Below are positions 1 to 8,029 of a stretch of DNA of 64,000 nucleotides, one piece after another. Source of the stretch: Arthrobacter sp. CAU 1506 (GTDB lineage Bacteria; Actinomycetota; Actinomycetes; Actinomycetales; Micrococcaceae); assembly GCF_005047635.1 (NCBI RefSeq), contig NZ_SUKC01000008.1, forward strand, positions 1-64,000, written 5' to 3'. Below the pieces are notes generated by a model. That model searched no databases and was not told the DNA's origin. It was given only the letters and a program-made list of their open reading frames with translations. How positions within the stretch are numbered: position 1 is the first letter of the stretch; each line of letters opens with the position of its first letter. The translations under genes were made by a program, and so were the position numbers.

Positions 1-70
1 GGAAGCTAAGGCCCACAGCGCCGATGGTACTGCACTCGGGAGGGTGTGGGAGAGTAGGTCACCGCCGGAC
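1..70 (+). rRNA. rrf: 5S ribosomal RNA, 3' part
   Basis: The first 70 bases match the conserved 3' half of bacterial 5S rRNA, including the run GGGAGAGTAGGTCACCGCC that forms the 3' arm pairing with the (missing) 5' end. The gene is cut by the window edge, so this is the end of an rRNA operon transcribed rightward. A strong terminator follows within 15 bases. Confidence 0.92.
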
Positions 71-82
71 ATTCTTTACACA

Positions 83-116
83 GGGAAGGCCCCGCCAACG
101 ACGGCGGGGCCTTCCC
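83..116 (+). terminator. rRNA operon terminator
   Basis: A 14-bp perfect stem (GGGAAGGCCCCGCC paired with GGCGGGGCCTTCCC) closes a six-base loop just downstream of the 5S gene. A long U run is absent, which is usual in GC-rich actinobacteria. Confidence 0.85.
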
Positions 117-194
117 CCGTTAACACCACCCAACCGCCACGCATTAATTCCACCAAACCACCGCCTGCCCTGTCCCAACCAAGACCCGCGGGCG

Positions 195-200
195 TAGCAT
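195..200 (+). promoter_or_regulatory. -10 box for a leaderless mRNA (PLP decarboxylase)
   Basis: TAGCAT lies seven bases before the ATG at 208, and no Shine-Dalgarno sequence is visible. The alternative ATG at 199 overlaps this box, so the box argues for the start at 208. Confidence 0.5.
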
Positions 201-207
201 GCACGAC

Positions 208-1599
208 ATGTGGGACGACGAACTGCTGCGCCGCACGGCCGAGCTTGCTGCCGACTATCTGCGGTCACTGCCCGACCGCCCGGTGAAAACGGGAATGGAC
301 GTCACCGGCTTGCGCCGGGAGCTGGTGGGCGAACTGCCGCAGCACGGCGAGGACCCGCGGAAGGTTATCGAGCACCTGGCGGATGTCGGCGGGAGGGCTG
401 CCGTGGCGATGGCCGGCCCGCGCTACTTCGGTTTCGTGATCGGCGGTGCCCAGCCGGCCGCCCTTGCCGCGGACTGGTTGACCTCCACCTGGGACCAGAA
501 CGCCGGACTGTATGTGGCCGGCCCGGCCGCCTCGGTGGTGGAGGAGGCCGTGGGTGAGTGGCTGCTGGATTTGTTCGGCCTGCCTCCGGACTGCGGCTAC
601 GGACTGGTCACCGGCTGCCAGATGGCCCACTTCACCTGTCTGGCTGCGGCCCGGACGGCTGTCCTGGAACGTGCCGGATGGGACGTCGTCAGCGACGGGC
701 TCTTCGGCGCACCGGAGATCGCCGTCGTTCTCGGAGAAGAAGCCCACAGCACGGTGCTGTCCGCGCTGCAGTACTTGGGGCTGGGGCGCCGCCGCATTCA
801 TCTGGTGGACACGGACGAGCAGGGCCGGATCACGCTGGAGTCCCTGGATGCCGTGCTGGAACGGATACCTGAAAGTATGCCGTTGATCGTGAACCTGCAG
901 GCCGGCAACGTGAACACCGGTTCCTTCGATCCCTTCGCCTCGGCGGTGGAACGCGTACGACGGCGGGAGGGCGCCTGGGTGCACGTGGACGGCGCCTTTG
1001 GTCTGTGGGCTGCCGCCAACCCCGGGCTCCGGCACCTGTTGGACGGCGTGGAACTGGCGGATTCCTGGGCCACTGACGCGCACAAGTGGCTCAACGTCCC
1101 GTACGACTCCGGCATCGCTATCGTCCGCGACTCCGATGTCCATCAGCGCACCATGTCTCCGCCGCACGCGGCCTACCTGGAGTACGGGCAGGAGCGTGAC
1201 GAGGTGGCCTGGGTGCCGGAGTTCTCCCGGCGCGCCCGCGGGTTCCCGGCCTACGCAGCACTGCGGACGCTGGGCCGGGCGGGCGTCTCTGACCTGGTGG
1301 GGCGCTGCTGCACGCTCGCCGCGCGAATGGCCGGACAACTGGCCGGAGCCGCCGGTGTCCAAATCCTCAACGACGTGGTGCTGAACCAGGTACTCGTCCG
1401 GTTCACGCCGGAAGACGGCTCCGACCCGGACGAGTTCACCCGTGAAGTAGTCCACCGGGTACAGGAAGACGGGACCCTCTGGCTGTCCGGCACTACATGG
1501 CATGGGATGGCAGCGATGCGGATCAGCGTCTGCAACTGGTCCACCACCGAAGAGGACGCCGACCGAAGCGTGGAGGCCATCCTGCGCTGCGCCCGGTGA
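208..1599 (+). CDS. PLP-dependent group II decarboxylase / aminotransferase-fold protein
   Basis: This is a fold-type I pyridoxal phosphate enzyme of the group II decarboxylase family (aromatic amino acid, glutamate and related decarboxylases). The Schiff-base lysine is K293 in the motif TDAHKWLNVPYDSG, and the cofactor-ring aspartate is D261 in HVDGAFG. The 463 residues suit a full-length member. An in-frame ATG at 199 is possible, but a -10-like TAGCAT immediately upstream of 208 and the absence of a ribosome binding site favour a leaderless start at 208. The substrate cannot be read from sequence; family knowledge supports amino acid decarboxylation or a related carbon-carbon cleavage. It stands alone between the rRNA operon and a nitrilase gene. 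Confidence 0.8.
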   Translation: MWDDELLRRTAELAADYLRSLPDRPVKTGMDVTGLRRELVGELPQHGEDPRKVIEHLADVGGRAAVAMAGPRYFGFVIGGAQPAALAADWLTSTWDQNAGLYVAGPAASVVEEAVGEWLLDLFGLPPDCGYGLVTGCQMAHFTCLAAARTAVLERAGWDVVSDGLFGAPEIAVVLGEEAHSTVLSALQYLGLGRRRIHLVDTDEQGRITLESLDAVLERIPESMPLIVNLQAGNVNTGSFDPFASAVERVRRREGAWVHVDGAFGLWAAANPGLRHLLDGVELADSWATDAHKWLNVPYDSGIAIVRDSDVHQRTMSPPHAAYLEYGQERDEVAWVPEFSRRARGFPAYAALRTLGRAGVSDLVGRCCTLAARMAGQLAGAAGVQILNDVVLNQVLVRFTPEDGSDPDEFTREVVHRVQEDGTLWLSGTTWHGMAAMRISVCNWSTTEEDADRSVEAILRCAR

Positions 1600-1645
1600 C
1601 GCGGACCGGTAAGCGGACCGGTAAGAACGGCCCAGCGCCGTCGTC

Positions 1646-1795
1646 GCCGCACTCGACCCGACCCGCCGACGTCGTGCCCGAGGGAACCCCTCAGGTGGCC
1701 GCTGCACCTGACCCGACCCACCACGGTCGTACCGAGCGCAACCCTGAGATTGCCGCTGCACCCGACCAAGCCCACCGTCGTCGTACCCTGAATGC
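1646..1795 (+). repeat. Three imperfect 52-54 bp tandem repeats
   Basis: Three degenerate units begin near 1646, 1698 and 1752, each starting GCCGC and followed by a CGACC-rich block and GTCGT. They fill most of the gap between the decarboxylase and the nitrilase gene. A short duplication of GCGGACCGGTAA lies just before them (1600-1625). The units are open in one forward frame, but nothing suggests they are translated. Confidence 0.6.
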
Positions 1796-1874
1796 AACGT
1801 TCCCACCTGCGCCGACGGAGTTCACCTTAGGTAGGCTGGAAGGAAACACGCCGCCAGCAAGACGGGAGCGCATC

Positions 1875-2681
1875 ATGAAGATCAGCGTCGGACAGCTCAA
1901 CCCCAGCGGGGACATGACGGAGAACCTCGCCACGGTGCGCTCGCTTGCGGAAGAGGGCAAAGCCGACGGCGCGGAACTCATCATCTTGCCCGAAGAGTCG
2001 ATGTTCACCGTGCGGCACGTGCAGGGCGATCTGGCCGCTGCCGTGGACGCCAACTGGACCACGTTCGTGCAGCAGCTGTCCTTTATCGCCGCCGAGGTCG
2101 GGATCGCGATCATCGCCGGCGGCTATGAATCCAGCGGCGAGGAGCGGCCCTACAACACGCTGGTGATTGTCGACTCCTCCGGCAAGATCGTGGACACCTA
2201 CCGCAAGCTACACCTCTATGACGCCTTCTCCTACCAGGAGTCCAAGCGGATCAAGCCTGGCGACGGCGGCCTGAAGATCGTGCAGTTGGGGGAGCTGAAC
2301 ATCGGGGTGCTCACCTGCTACGACCTGCGCTTCCCCGAACTGGCGCGAGCGTTGGCCTCGCAGGGGGCGGACCTACTGAGCGTGCCGGCCGCCTGGTTCA
2401 AGGGCGACCACAAGATCGAGCATTGGGAAACTCTGCTGCGTGCCCGCGCCATCGAGAACACCTGCTGGGTGGCTGCGGCCGGAACCTCGAGCACCAACAC
2501 CGTGGGACATTCGGCGATCCTGGACCCGATGGGGATCCCGGTGGCCTACCTGGACGACGAACCGCGCGGCGTAGTCACCGTAGATGTGACCCGGCGCCGG
2601 ATCGACGAAGTACGCGAGTTCCTGCCGGTGCTCAAGAACCGCCGGCTCGCCAGCACGGTGGAGATCGTCCCGGCGCACTGA
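1875..2681 (+). CDS. Carbon-nitrogen hydrolase (nitrilase superfamily amidase)
   Basis: This 268-residue protein has the nitrilase superfamily catalytic triad: E40 in LPEE, K111 in YRKLHLYD and C148 in CYDLRFPE. The nucleophile context CYDLRFPEL is typical of omega-amidase / deaminated-glutathione-amidase type branches, which hydrolyse small amides in the cytoplasm; the exact substrate is not determined. The open frame continues far upstream, but the ATG at 1875 follows a GGGAG ribosome site, starts the conserved core (MKISVGQLNP), and lies after the repeat block. A TAGGCT box near 1834 could be the promoter. A hairpin downstream acts as the terminator. Confidence 0.85.
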   Translation: MKISVGQLNPSGDMTENLATVRSLAEEGKADGAELIILPEESMFTVRHVQGDLAAAVDANWTTFVQQLSFIAAEVGIAIIAGGYESSGEERPYNTLVIVDSSGKIVDTYRKLHLYDAFSYQESKRIKPGDGGLKIVQLGELNIGVLTCYDLRFPELARALASQGADLLSVPAAWFKGDHKIEHWETLLRARAIENTCWVAAAGTSSTNTVGHSAILDPMGIPVAYLDDEPRGVVTVDVTRRRIDEVREFLPVLKNRRLASTVEIVPAH

Positions 2682-2770
2682 CTGTTGCGCGGGCCGCGGA
2701 ACCTGCCGAAAAAGATTTTCAGCGGAGCCGTAACTTTTCCATAGCCCGCGGCGATTACATATATGAGGAA

Positions 2771-2813
2771 GCCGCGCCACAGCTTTACCCCCCCCAACAA
2801 GTTGTGGCGCGGC
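2771..2813 (+). terminator. Terminator hairpin after the nitrilase gene
   Basis: An 11-bp stem (GCCGCGCCACA with TGTGGCGCGGC) surrounds a loop containing an unbroken run of cytosines, and TTCTGATTT follows. It lies about 90 bases after the stop codon of the nitrilase-like gene. Confidence 0.7.
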
Positions 2814-2886
2814 TTCTGATTTCCACCTGAATTCCAGCGCCGGTGTCCTTGGTCCGCCCCTAATGCGGCGCAAGGGATGAACAGGC

Positions 2887-2918
2887 AGTGCCCGGCCCTC
2901 CGAAGAGGACCGGGCACT
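2887..2918 (-). terminator. Terminator of the metY operon
   Basis: AGTGCCCGG pairs with CCGGGCACT, and an inner CCTC/GAGG stem closes on a CGAA tetraloop. Read leftward it lies about 50 bases after the stop of the CoA-binding protein gene, as expected for the end of that minus-strand operon. Confidence 0.75.
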
Positions 2919-2968
2919 ATCGATTTCAGCGGACGCTGGCTGGGATGCGAGGCCCTGCCGAGTCCCTT

Positions 2969-3466
2969 CTAGGCGGTCAGCTGGCGCTTCGAGGAGATCA
3001 CGCCGGTGTCGAAACCGGCCAGATGCAGGCCGCCGTGGAAGCGGGCGTGCTCAATCTTCACGCAGCGGTCCATCACCACGTTCAGGCCGGCGGCCTCGGC
3101 CTTGGCCGCAACCTCCTCGTGCCAGGAGCCCAGCTGCAGCCAGATGGTCTTGGCGCCGACGGCCAGTGTCTCGTCCAGAACCGTGGGCAGGTCGTCGTGC
3201 TTGCGGAACACGTCCACCAGGTCCGGGACCTCGGGCAGGTCGGCCAGCGACTTGTACACCGGCTGGCCGAGGATCTCCTTTGCCACCGGGTTCACAAAGT
3301 AGACCTTGTACGGCGAGCTGGACAGCAGGTATGTGGCCACGAAGTAGCTGGCCCGGCTGGGTTTGTCCGAGGCACCGACAATGGCGATCGACTTGGTGTT
3401 GCGCAGGATGTTCAGTCGTTCCGGGGCTGACGGTCCCACCCAGCTGCGTTCTGCTGTCGCGGTCAT
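2969..3466 (-). CDS. CoA-binding domain protein (YccU-like), metY-linked
   Basis: This 165-residue protein is one CoA-binding Rossmann-type domain of the YccU family. The nucleotide loop is visible as VGASDKPSRASY near residue 30, and LQLGSWHEEVAAKAEAAGL and VMDRCVKIEH follow, as in other members. Its ATG overlaps the metY stop codon (ATGA), so the two genes are translationally coupled and share the SAM-I riboswitch upstream of metY. Coupling to O-acetylhomoserine sulfhydrylase suggests a role tied to sulfur amino acid synthesis or CoA-thioester sensing, but no reaction has been assigned to this family. A paralog lies at 19107-19523. Confidence 0.85.
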   Translation of the reverse strand: MTATAERSWVGPSAPERLNILRNTKSIAIVGASDKPSRASYFVATYLLSSSPYKVYFVNPVAKEILGQPVYKSLADLPEVPDLVDVFRKHDDLPTVLDETLAVGAKTIWLQLGSWHEEVAAKAEAAGLNVVMDRCVKIEHARFHGGLHLAGFDTGVISSKRQLTA

Positions 3467-4920
3467 TTGGCGGCTCCTGTCTCAACGGTTTCGCCGGCAC
3501 CGGGGCGGGCCGACGGAAGGGCGCACGCGGCGCCGTCGTACTCCGGGGCAGCGAACGCGGAGGCGTCGAACTCACCGGTCTCCGCGCTGGTCTCCGCGCT
3601 GGCGCTCGCTTGGTCGACCACCGGGCTTGCGGTCGCTTCGGTGGCGAGAGCCAGGGCTTGGTCCAGGTCCCAGAGGATATCGTCCACGTCCTCCAGGCCC
3701 ACGGAGATGCGGATCAGGTCCTCGGGCACCCCGGCGGCCACCAGCTGGTCGGCGGTGAGCTGCTGGTGCGTAGTCGATCCCGGGTGCAGCACCAGGGTAC
3801 GGGCGTCGCCGATGTTGGCCAAGTGGCTGGCCAGCTGCAGCGACTCGATGAACTTCTGACCGGCCACGCGGCCGCCCTTGACGCCGAAACTGAAGACGGA
3901 ACCCACGCCCTTGGGCAGGTACTTCTGGCCGCGCTCATAGTGCGGGTGTGCAGGCAGGCCGGCGTAGCTGACCCACGAGACCCGCTCGTCGGCTTCCAGC
4001 CACTCGGCCACCTTGCGGGCGTTGGCCAGGTGCTCGTCCATCCGCTGTGCCAGCGTTTCCACGCCCTGCAGCAACTGGAACGCGGACTGCGCGGACAGCG
4101 ACGGCCCGATGTCGCGCAGCTGCTCGGAGCGGAGCTTGGTCAGGAAGCCGTACTCGCCGAAGTTGCCCCACCAGGACACGTTGCCGTAGCTGGCCACCGG
4201 TTCGGTCATCTGCGGGAACTTGCCGTTGCCCCAGTTGAAGCGGCCGGATTCGACGACTACGCCGCCCAGCGTGGTGCCGTGCCCGCCGAGGAACTTGGTG
4301 GCGGAGTGGATCACAATGTCCGCGCCGTACTCGATCGGCCGGATCAGGTAGGGCGTGCTCAAGGTGGCGTCCACCACCAGGGGGATGCCGGCGTCGTGCG
4401 CCACCGCGGCCAAACCCGCCAGGTCGGCGATGTCGCCGGAGGGGTTCGCCACGATCTCGGTGTAGACGGCCTTGGTGTTCTCGCCGATGGCCGCGGCGAA
4501 GTCTGCCGGGTCGGTGGAGTCGACGAACGTGGTCTCCACGCCGAACCGGCGCAGCGTCACGTCCAACTGAGTGATGGTGCCGCCGTAGAGCTTGGACGAG
4601 GCCACGATGTGGTCGCCCGCGCCGGCCAACGCCGCGAAGGTGATGAACTCGGCAGCCATGCCCGAGGACGTGGCCACCGCGCCAATGCCGCCCTCGAGCG
4701 AGGCAATGCGCTCCTCGAACGCGGCCACGGTCGGGTTGCCGATGCGCGAGTAGATGTTGCCGTACTTCTGCAGCGCGAAGAGGTTCGCGGCGTCGTCGGT
4801 GTCCTTGAACACGAACGACGTGCTCTGGTAGATCGGTACCGCCCGCGCGCCGTGCTCGGCGTCGGGCGTGCCGCCGGCGTGCAGGGCACGGGTGCGGAAA
4901 CCGAATGTGCGTTCAGCCAT
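3463..4920 (-). CDS. metY: O-acetylhomoserine sulfhydrylase
   Basis: MetY condenses O-acetylhomoserine with sulfide to make homocysteine in the direct sulfhydrylation route to methionine. The 485-residue protein has the Cys/Met-metabolism PLP fold: [12 protein letters not shown] near residue 53, SSGMAA near 85, and the PLP lysine K209 in [12 protein letters not shown]. Start: ATG at 4920 after AAGGAG. The family is usually about 430-440 residues long. Here a tail of roughly 55 residues follows the core, and it contains a translated copy of the dispersed GGTCGACC repeat (reading VVDQASAS). Expression is very likely controlled by the SAM-I aptamer 100 bases upstream. The downstream CoA-binding gene overlaps by four bases. 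Confidence 0.93.
   Translation of the reverse strand: MAERTFGFRTRALHAGGTPDAEHGARAVPIYQSTSFVFKDTDDAANLFALQKYGNIYSRIGNPTVAAFEERIASLEGGIGAVATSSGMAAEFITFAALAGAGDHIVASSKLYGGTITQLDVTLRRFGVETTFVDSTDPADFAAAIGENTKAVYTEIVANPSGDIADLAGLAAVAHDAGIPLVVDATLSTPYLIRPIEYGADIVIHSATKFLGGHGTTLGGVVVESGRFNWGNGKFPQMTEPVASYGNVSWWGNFGEYGFLTKLRSEQLRDIGPSLSAQSAFQLLQGVETLAQRMDEHLANARKVAEWLEADERVSWVSYAGLPAHPHYERGQKYLPKGVGSVFSFGVKGGRVAGQKFIESLQLASHLANIGDARTLVLHPGSTTHQQLTADQLVAAGVPEDLIRISVGLEDVDDILWDLDQALALATEATASPVVDQASASAETSAETGEFDASAFAAPEYDGAACALPSARPGAGETVETGAAK
3589..3624 (-). repeat. Dispersed GGTCGACC element inside metY
   Basis: On the minus strand this stretch reads as the dispersed element CCGGTGGTCGACCAAGCGAG followed by GCCAGC and GGAGACC, as in the intergenic arrays. 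It is translated as VVDQASAS near residue 440 of MetY, outside the conserved core. Confidence 0.8.
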
Positions 4921-5020
4921 CAGGCAGCTCCTTCAAACTTAGGTTCCCGAGGCAATGACGGTCCTGGCGGCGCGGTCCAATACGGCAGCGCCATCCGGAT
5001 CAAAGATTGCTTGCGCTCTC

Positions 5021-5109
5021 TCCATCGCTTCTGGCGGTAGCACCTTTCCGGGAGGCCGGATGGTTGCTGCGGTGTCAAAGAGCCAGATCTCTCAACCGCT
5101 CGGGATGGT
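5021..5109 (-). promoter_or_regulatory. SAM-I (S-box) riboswitch upstream of metY
   Basis: Read leftward the sequence has the S-box landmarks in order: CCATC of P1, GAGCGG..GAGAGATCTGGCTC with the kink-turn GA pairs, TGACACCGCAGCAACC, a short P3, GGTGCTACCGCCAG, and the closing GATGG of P1. The known family role is to lower expression of methionine and sulfur genes when SAM binds. About 100 bases separate the aptamer from the metY start; no clear intrinsic terminator lies between them, so translational control is a reasonable guess. Confidence 0.93.
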
Positions 5110-5241
5110 CCCGACCATTCTCGCAACTTCGGCCGCCGCCGCCAAAATTATTGAGCCGCGTTGCGTACAGCCTTGAAATCCCAGTACGACGGCGGTGCTC
5201 GTCCTGGGCGCCCCGCGTCAGGTGCTGCTCGGCTAGGGCGT

Positions 5242-5508
5242 CCGGTGGTCGACCAAGCGCGCGCCAGCGAGCGCGTGGAGACCGTTGAGCCCCAGACGTC
5301 CGGTGGTCGACCAAGCGGGCCCCAGCCACCCGGTGGTCGACCAAGCGAGCCCCAGCGAGCGCGTTCCGGTGGTCGACCAAGCGGGCCCCAGCCACCCGGT
5401 GGTCGACCAAGCGAGCCCCAGCGAGCGCGTGGAGACCCAAGTGCCATCTGCTGCCCAGCCGTCGATCCGGTGGTCGACCAAGCGAGTTCCAGCGAGCGCG
5501 TGGAGACC
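5242..5508 (+). repeat. Cluster of six dispersed GGTCGACC elements
   Basis: Six copies of the element beginning CCGGTGGTCGACCAAGCG start near 5242, 5300, 5330, 5365, 5395 and 5467, all in the same orientation. Some end in CCAGCGAGCGCGTGGAGACC, others in the shorter GGGCCCCAGCCAC. They occupy the space between the metY riboswitch and malQ (5110-5564), which holds no gene. The unequal spacing and absence of unique spacers argue against a CRISPR array. Confidence 0.85.
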
Positions 5509-5564
5509 TCGTGCCAGCTGCTGCCCAACCGCCCACCCGGGGTGCACGCATCCCACGCCACCCG

Positions 5565-5570
5565 TAGATT
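5565..5570 (+). promoter_or_regulatory. -10 box for leaderless malQ mRNA
   Basis: TAGATT is followed by exactly six bases and then the malQ ATG at 5577, with no ribosome binding site. This is the spacing expected if transcription begins at the A of the start codon. Confidence 0.55.
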
Positions 5571-5576
5571 GGGTCC

Positions 5577-7862
5577 ATGGCTGAGCTCACGGCGCTGCAG
5601 CGCCTCGCACAGGAACACGGCGTCGGCATTACCTTCCGCGGCTGGGACGGCGCAGAGAAAGCGGTCAGCCCGGAAACCCTGGTTGCTGTCCTGACCGCGC
5701 TGGATGTCCCCTGCAAGACCGACGACGATGTCACCGTCTCTCTCCGGGCCGCAGAACTCGCGCCGTTGCAGCGAACTTTGCCGCCCGCCGTCGTCGTCCG
5801 CCAAGGTGACGCCATTGAGGTCCCAGTCAATGTGAGCCCGGGGGCTCGGCCTCGGGTGCGGATCCTGTTGGAGGACGGGTCGCGGCGCGACGTCGAGGTG
5901 GTGGTCGGCGGGCCGCACGAGGCGGCGGGCGTTCCGCGGGACCGGCTGGCCGCGCTGATACCGGCCGACCTCCCGCTGGGTTGGCACAGGCTCGAGGTGA
6001 CCGAGGCCGGGACCGGAACCGAGGCCGGGACCGGAACCGAAGCCGGTACGGAGGCCGGGACCGGAACCCGAGCCCGCACCGACTCCGGAACCGCGACCGA
6101 ACCCGGAACCGCCCAGTCCGCGGCGACGTCCGGCAGCCAGGCGGAGTGTGCGCTGGTGGTTACCCCGCAACGGCTGAGCACCGCCGACCGGCTTGACCGC
6201 AGCTGGGGCCTGATGGCGCAGCTGTATTCCGTCCGCTCCCGGTCGTCCTGGGGCATTGGTGATCTTGACGACCTGGCCGTGTTGGCCGAAACGGCTGCCG
6301 CCAAAGGCGCGGGCTTCGTTCTGATCAACCCGCTGCACGCGGCGCAGCCCAAGCCGCCGGTGGAGCCCTCGCCCTACCTGCCGACAACGCGTCGCTTCGT
6401 CAATCCGATTTACCTGCGGGTCGAGGACGTGCCGGAAGCTCGGGATATCCCGCTGGACAACACTTTCCACAGGGCGAACCTGGACGCCGGCATCCTGGAC
6501 CGCGATTCGGTGTTTGCGGCCAAACTGCAGGCTCTGGAAGCGGTCTTCGCGGTACCCCGGTCCGCGGAACGGCAGCAGCAGTTCGAGGCCTTCGTGGCGC
6601 ACGAAGGCGAGGGGCTGGAGCGCTTTGCCCTGTGGTGTGCCCTCGCCGAAGCCCTTCCGCCCGGCGCTGTCGAATGGTCTGATCCGGAGTTCATCGAGTC
6701 GCAGCGCAGCGCGCTGAAGGACCGGATCGAGTTCCACCAGTGGCTGCAATGGCTGTGCGACCAGCAGCTTGAGGCCGCCCAGCGCCGCGCCCTCGACGCG
6801 GGCATGAACATCGGGATCGTGCATGACCTCGCGGTGGGCGTGCACCCGGCCGGGGCCGATGCCTGGGTTTTGCAGGAGGTGCTGGCCGCCGGCATCTCGG
6901 TGGGCGCGCCGCCGGACATGTTCAACCAGCAGGGCCAGAACTGGTCGCAGCCTCCGTGGCATCCCGGTCGCCTCGCCGAGTCCGGCTACGCCGCCTACCG
7001 GGACATGCTGCGGACCATCCTGCGACATGCCGGCGGCATCCGCGTGGACCACATCCTCGGGCTGTTCCGGCTGTGGTGGATCCCCGTCGGCGGCACCCCC
7101 GGAGAAGGCGCCTATGTCTACTACGACCATGAAGCCCTGATCGGCATCCTCGCCCTCGAAGCCGAGCGGGCGGGCGTTGTGGTGATCGGCGAGGACCTCG
7201 GGGTCTTCGAGCCGGGGGTGCAGGACTACCTGGCGGAGCGCGGCGTCCTCGGCACCTCCATCTTGTGGTTTGAGTACGACGGCGCGAGCCCCCGCCCGCC
7301 GGAGAGTTACCGCCGCTCCTGCCTCACCAGCGTCACTACCCACGACCTGCCGCCCACCGCCGGCTACCTTGCCGGCGAGCACGTGGACCTGCGCGAGTCG
7401 CTGGGCCTGCTCAACCGGCCAGTGGAGGAGGAACGGGCCTTGGACAGGGTGGCCCAGGAGTCCGTGCTGGCCCTGGTGCGCTCGCGGGTTCCGGCTGCTG
7501 CACAGCACGACGACGGCGCGGGCACCTCCGGTGGGGCAGGCACCACGGACGACGCCGACGCATTCGGCGACGCGGACACCTCGGGCGGCGGCGGCTCTTC
7601 GGGCGGCGCGGGTGCCTCCGGCGAGCAGCGCACCATCGAGGCGCTGCACGCGTTCATCGCGCAGACCCCCTCGGTGTTGCTGGGGGTTGCCCTGACCGAC
7701 GTGGTGGGGGAGCGGCGGACCCAGAACCAGCCGGGCACCGCGGACGAGTACCCCAACTGGCGGATCCCGCTGGCCGGCCCGGACGGGGAAGCAGTCCTGC
7801 TCGAGGATCTGGCCGGCAACGAAAGGTTGGACTCGCTGGTCCGCGCGCTGCGGGACGGCTAG
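5577..7862 (+). CDS. malQ: 4-alpha-glucanotransferase (amylomaltase)
   Basis: MalQ is a GH77 enzyme that transfers maltosyl units between maltodextrins in the cytoplasm. The 761-residue protein has the family landmarks: SWGIGDLDDL near residue 220, RVDHILGLFR with the nucleophile aspartate near 490, IGEDLGVFEP with the acid/base glutamate near 540, and TTHDLPPTAGYLAG near 585. Two low-complexity stretches are unusual. Residues about 140-180 are an EAGTGT-type repeat encoded by an 18-base unit, and residues about 640-685 are a Gly/Ala/Ser/Asp-rich loop. Both lie between conserved blocks, so the enzyme is probably still active. A TAGATT box six bases upstream of the ATG suggests a leaderless mRNA. 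Confidence 0.92.
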   Translation: MAELTALQRLAQEHGVGITFRGWDGAEKAVSPETLVAVLTALDVPCKTDDDVTVSLRAAELAPLQRTLPPAVVVRQGDAIEVPVNVSPGARPRVRILLEDGSRRDVEVVVGGPHEAAGVPRDRLAALIPADLPLGWHRLEVTEAGTGTEAGTGTEAGTEAGTGTRARTDSGTATEPGTAQSAATSGSQAECALVVTPQRLSTADRLDRSWGLMAQLYSVRSRSSWGIGDLDDLAVLAETAAAKGAGFVLINPLHAAQPKPPVEPSPYLPTTRRFVNPIYLRVEDVPEARDIPLDNTFHRANLDAGILDRDSVFAAKLQALEAVFAVPRSAERQQQFEAFVAHEGEGLERFALWCALAEALPPGAVEWSDPEFIESQRSALKDRIEFHQWLQWLCDQQLEAAQRRALDAGMNIGIVHDLAVGVHPAGADAWVLQEVLAAGISVGAPPDMFNQQGQNWSQPPWHPGRLAESGYAAYRDMLRTILRHAGGIRVDHILGLFRLWWIPVGGTPGEGAYVYYDHEALIGILALEAERAGVVVIGEDLGVFEPGVQDYLAERGVLGTSILWFEYDGASPRPPESYRRSCLTSVTTHDLPPTAGYLAGEHVDLRESLGLLNRPVEEERALDRVAQESVLALVRSRVPAAAQHDDGAGTSGGAGTTDDADAFGDADTSGGGGSSGGAGASGEQRTIEALHAFIAQTPSVLLGVALTDVVGERRTQNQPGTADEYPNWRIPLAGPDGEAVLLEDLAGNERLDSLVRALRDG
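5995..6110 (+). repeat. 18-bp in-frame minisatellite in malQ
   Basis: Units of GAGGCCGGGACCGGAACC recur exactly or nearly so from about 6002, then decay into related GGAACC-rich sequence. They encode the EAGTGT repeats of MalQ and keep the reading frame because the unit length is a multiple of three. Confidence 0.85.
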
Positions 7863-7885
7863 ACGTTCGCCCCAACCACGCGCGG

Positions 7886-7920
7886 ACCCGGGGTTCGGTT
7901 CCGTTGCCGGAACCCGGGGT
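7886..7920 (+). terminator. malQ terminator
   Basis: ACCCGGGGTTC pairs perfectly with GAACCCCGGGT-type sequence at 7910-7920, 23 bases after the malQ stop codon, and TTCCTGTTCC follows. Confidence 0.75.
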
Positions 7921-8029
7921 TTCCTGTTCCGCCCCGCCGGACCCGGGCAAGCCCAGCGGTGCCGCGCTTATTGCTACGCCGTGGCCCGCTGCTCCCGAAG
8001 CTCCGCGGTCCCAGAGCCGGCGTGCGTCT

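Noticed and set aside
5242-5508. CRISPR array
   Set aside because: Repeat spacing is irregular, tails alternate between two repeat-derived forms, there are no unique spacers and no cas genes.
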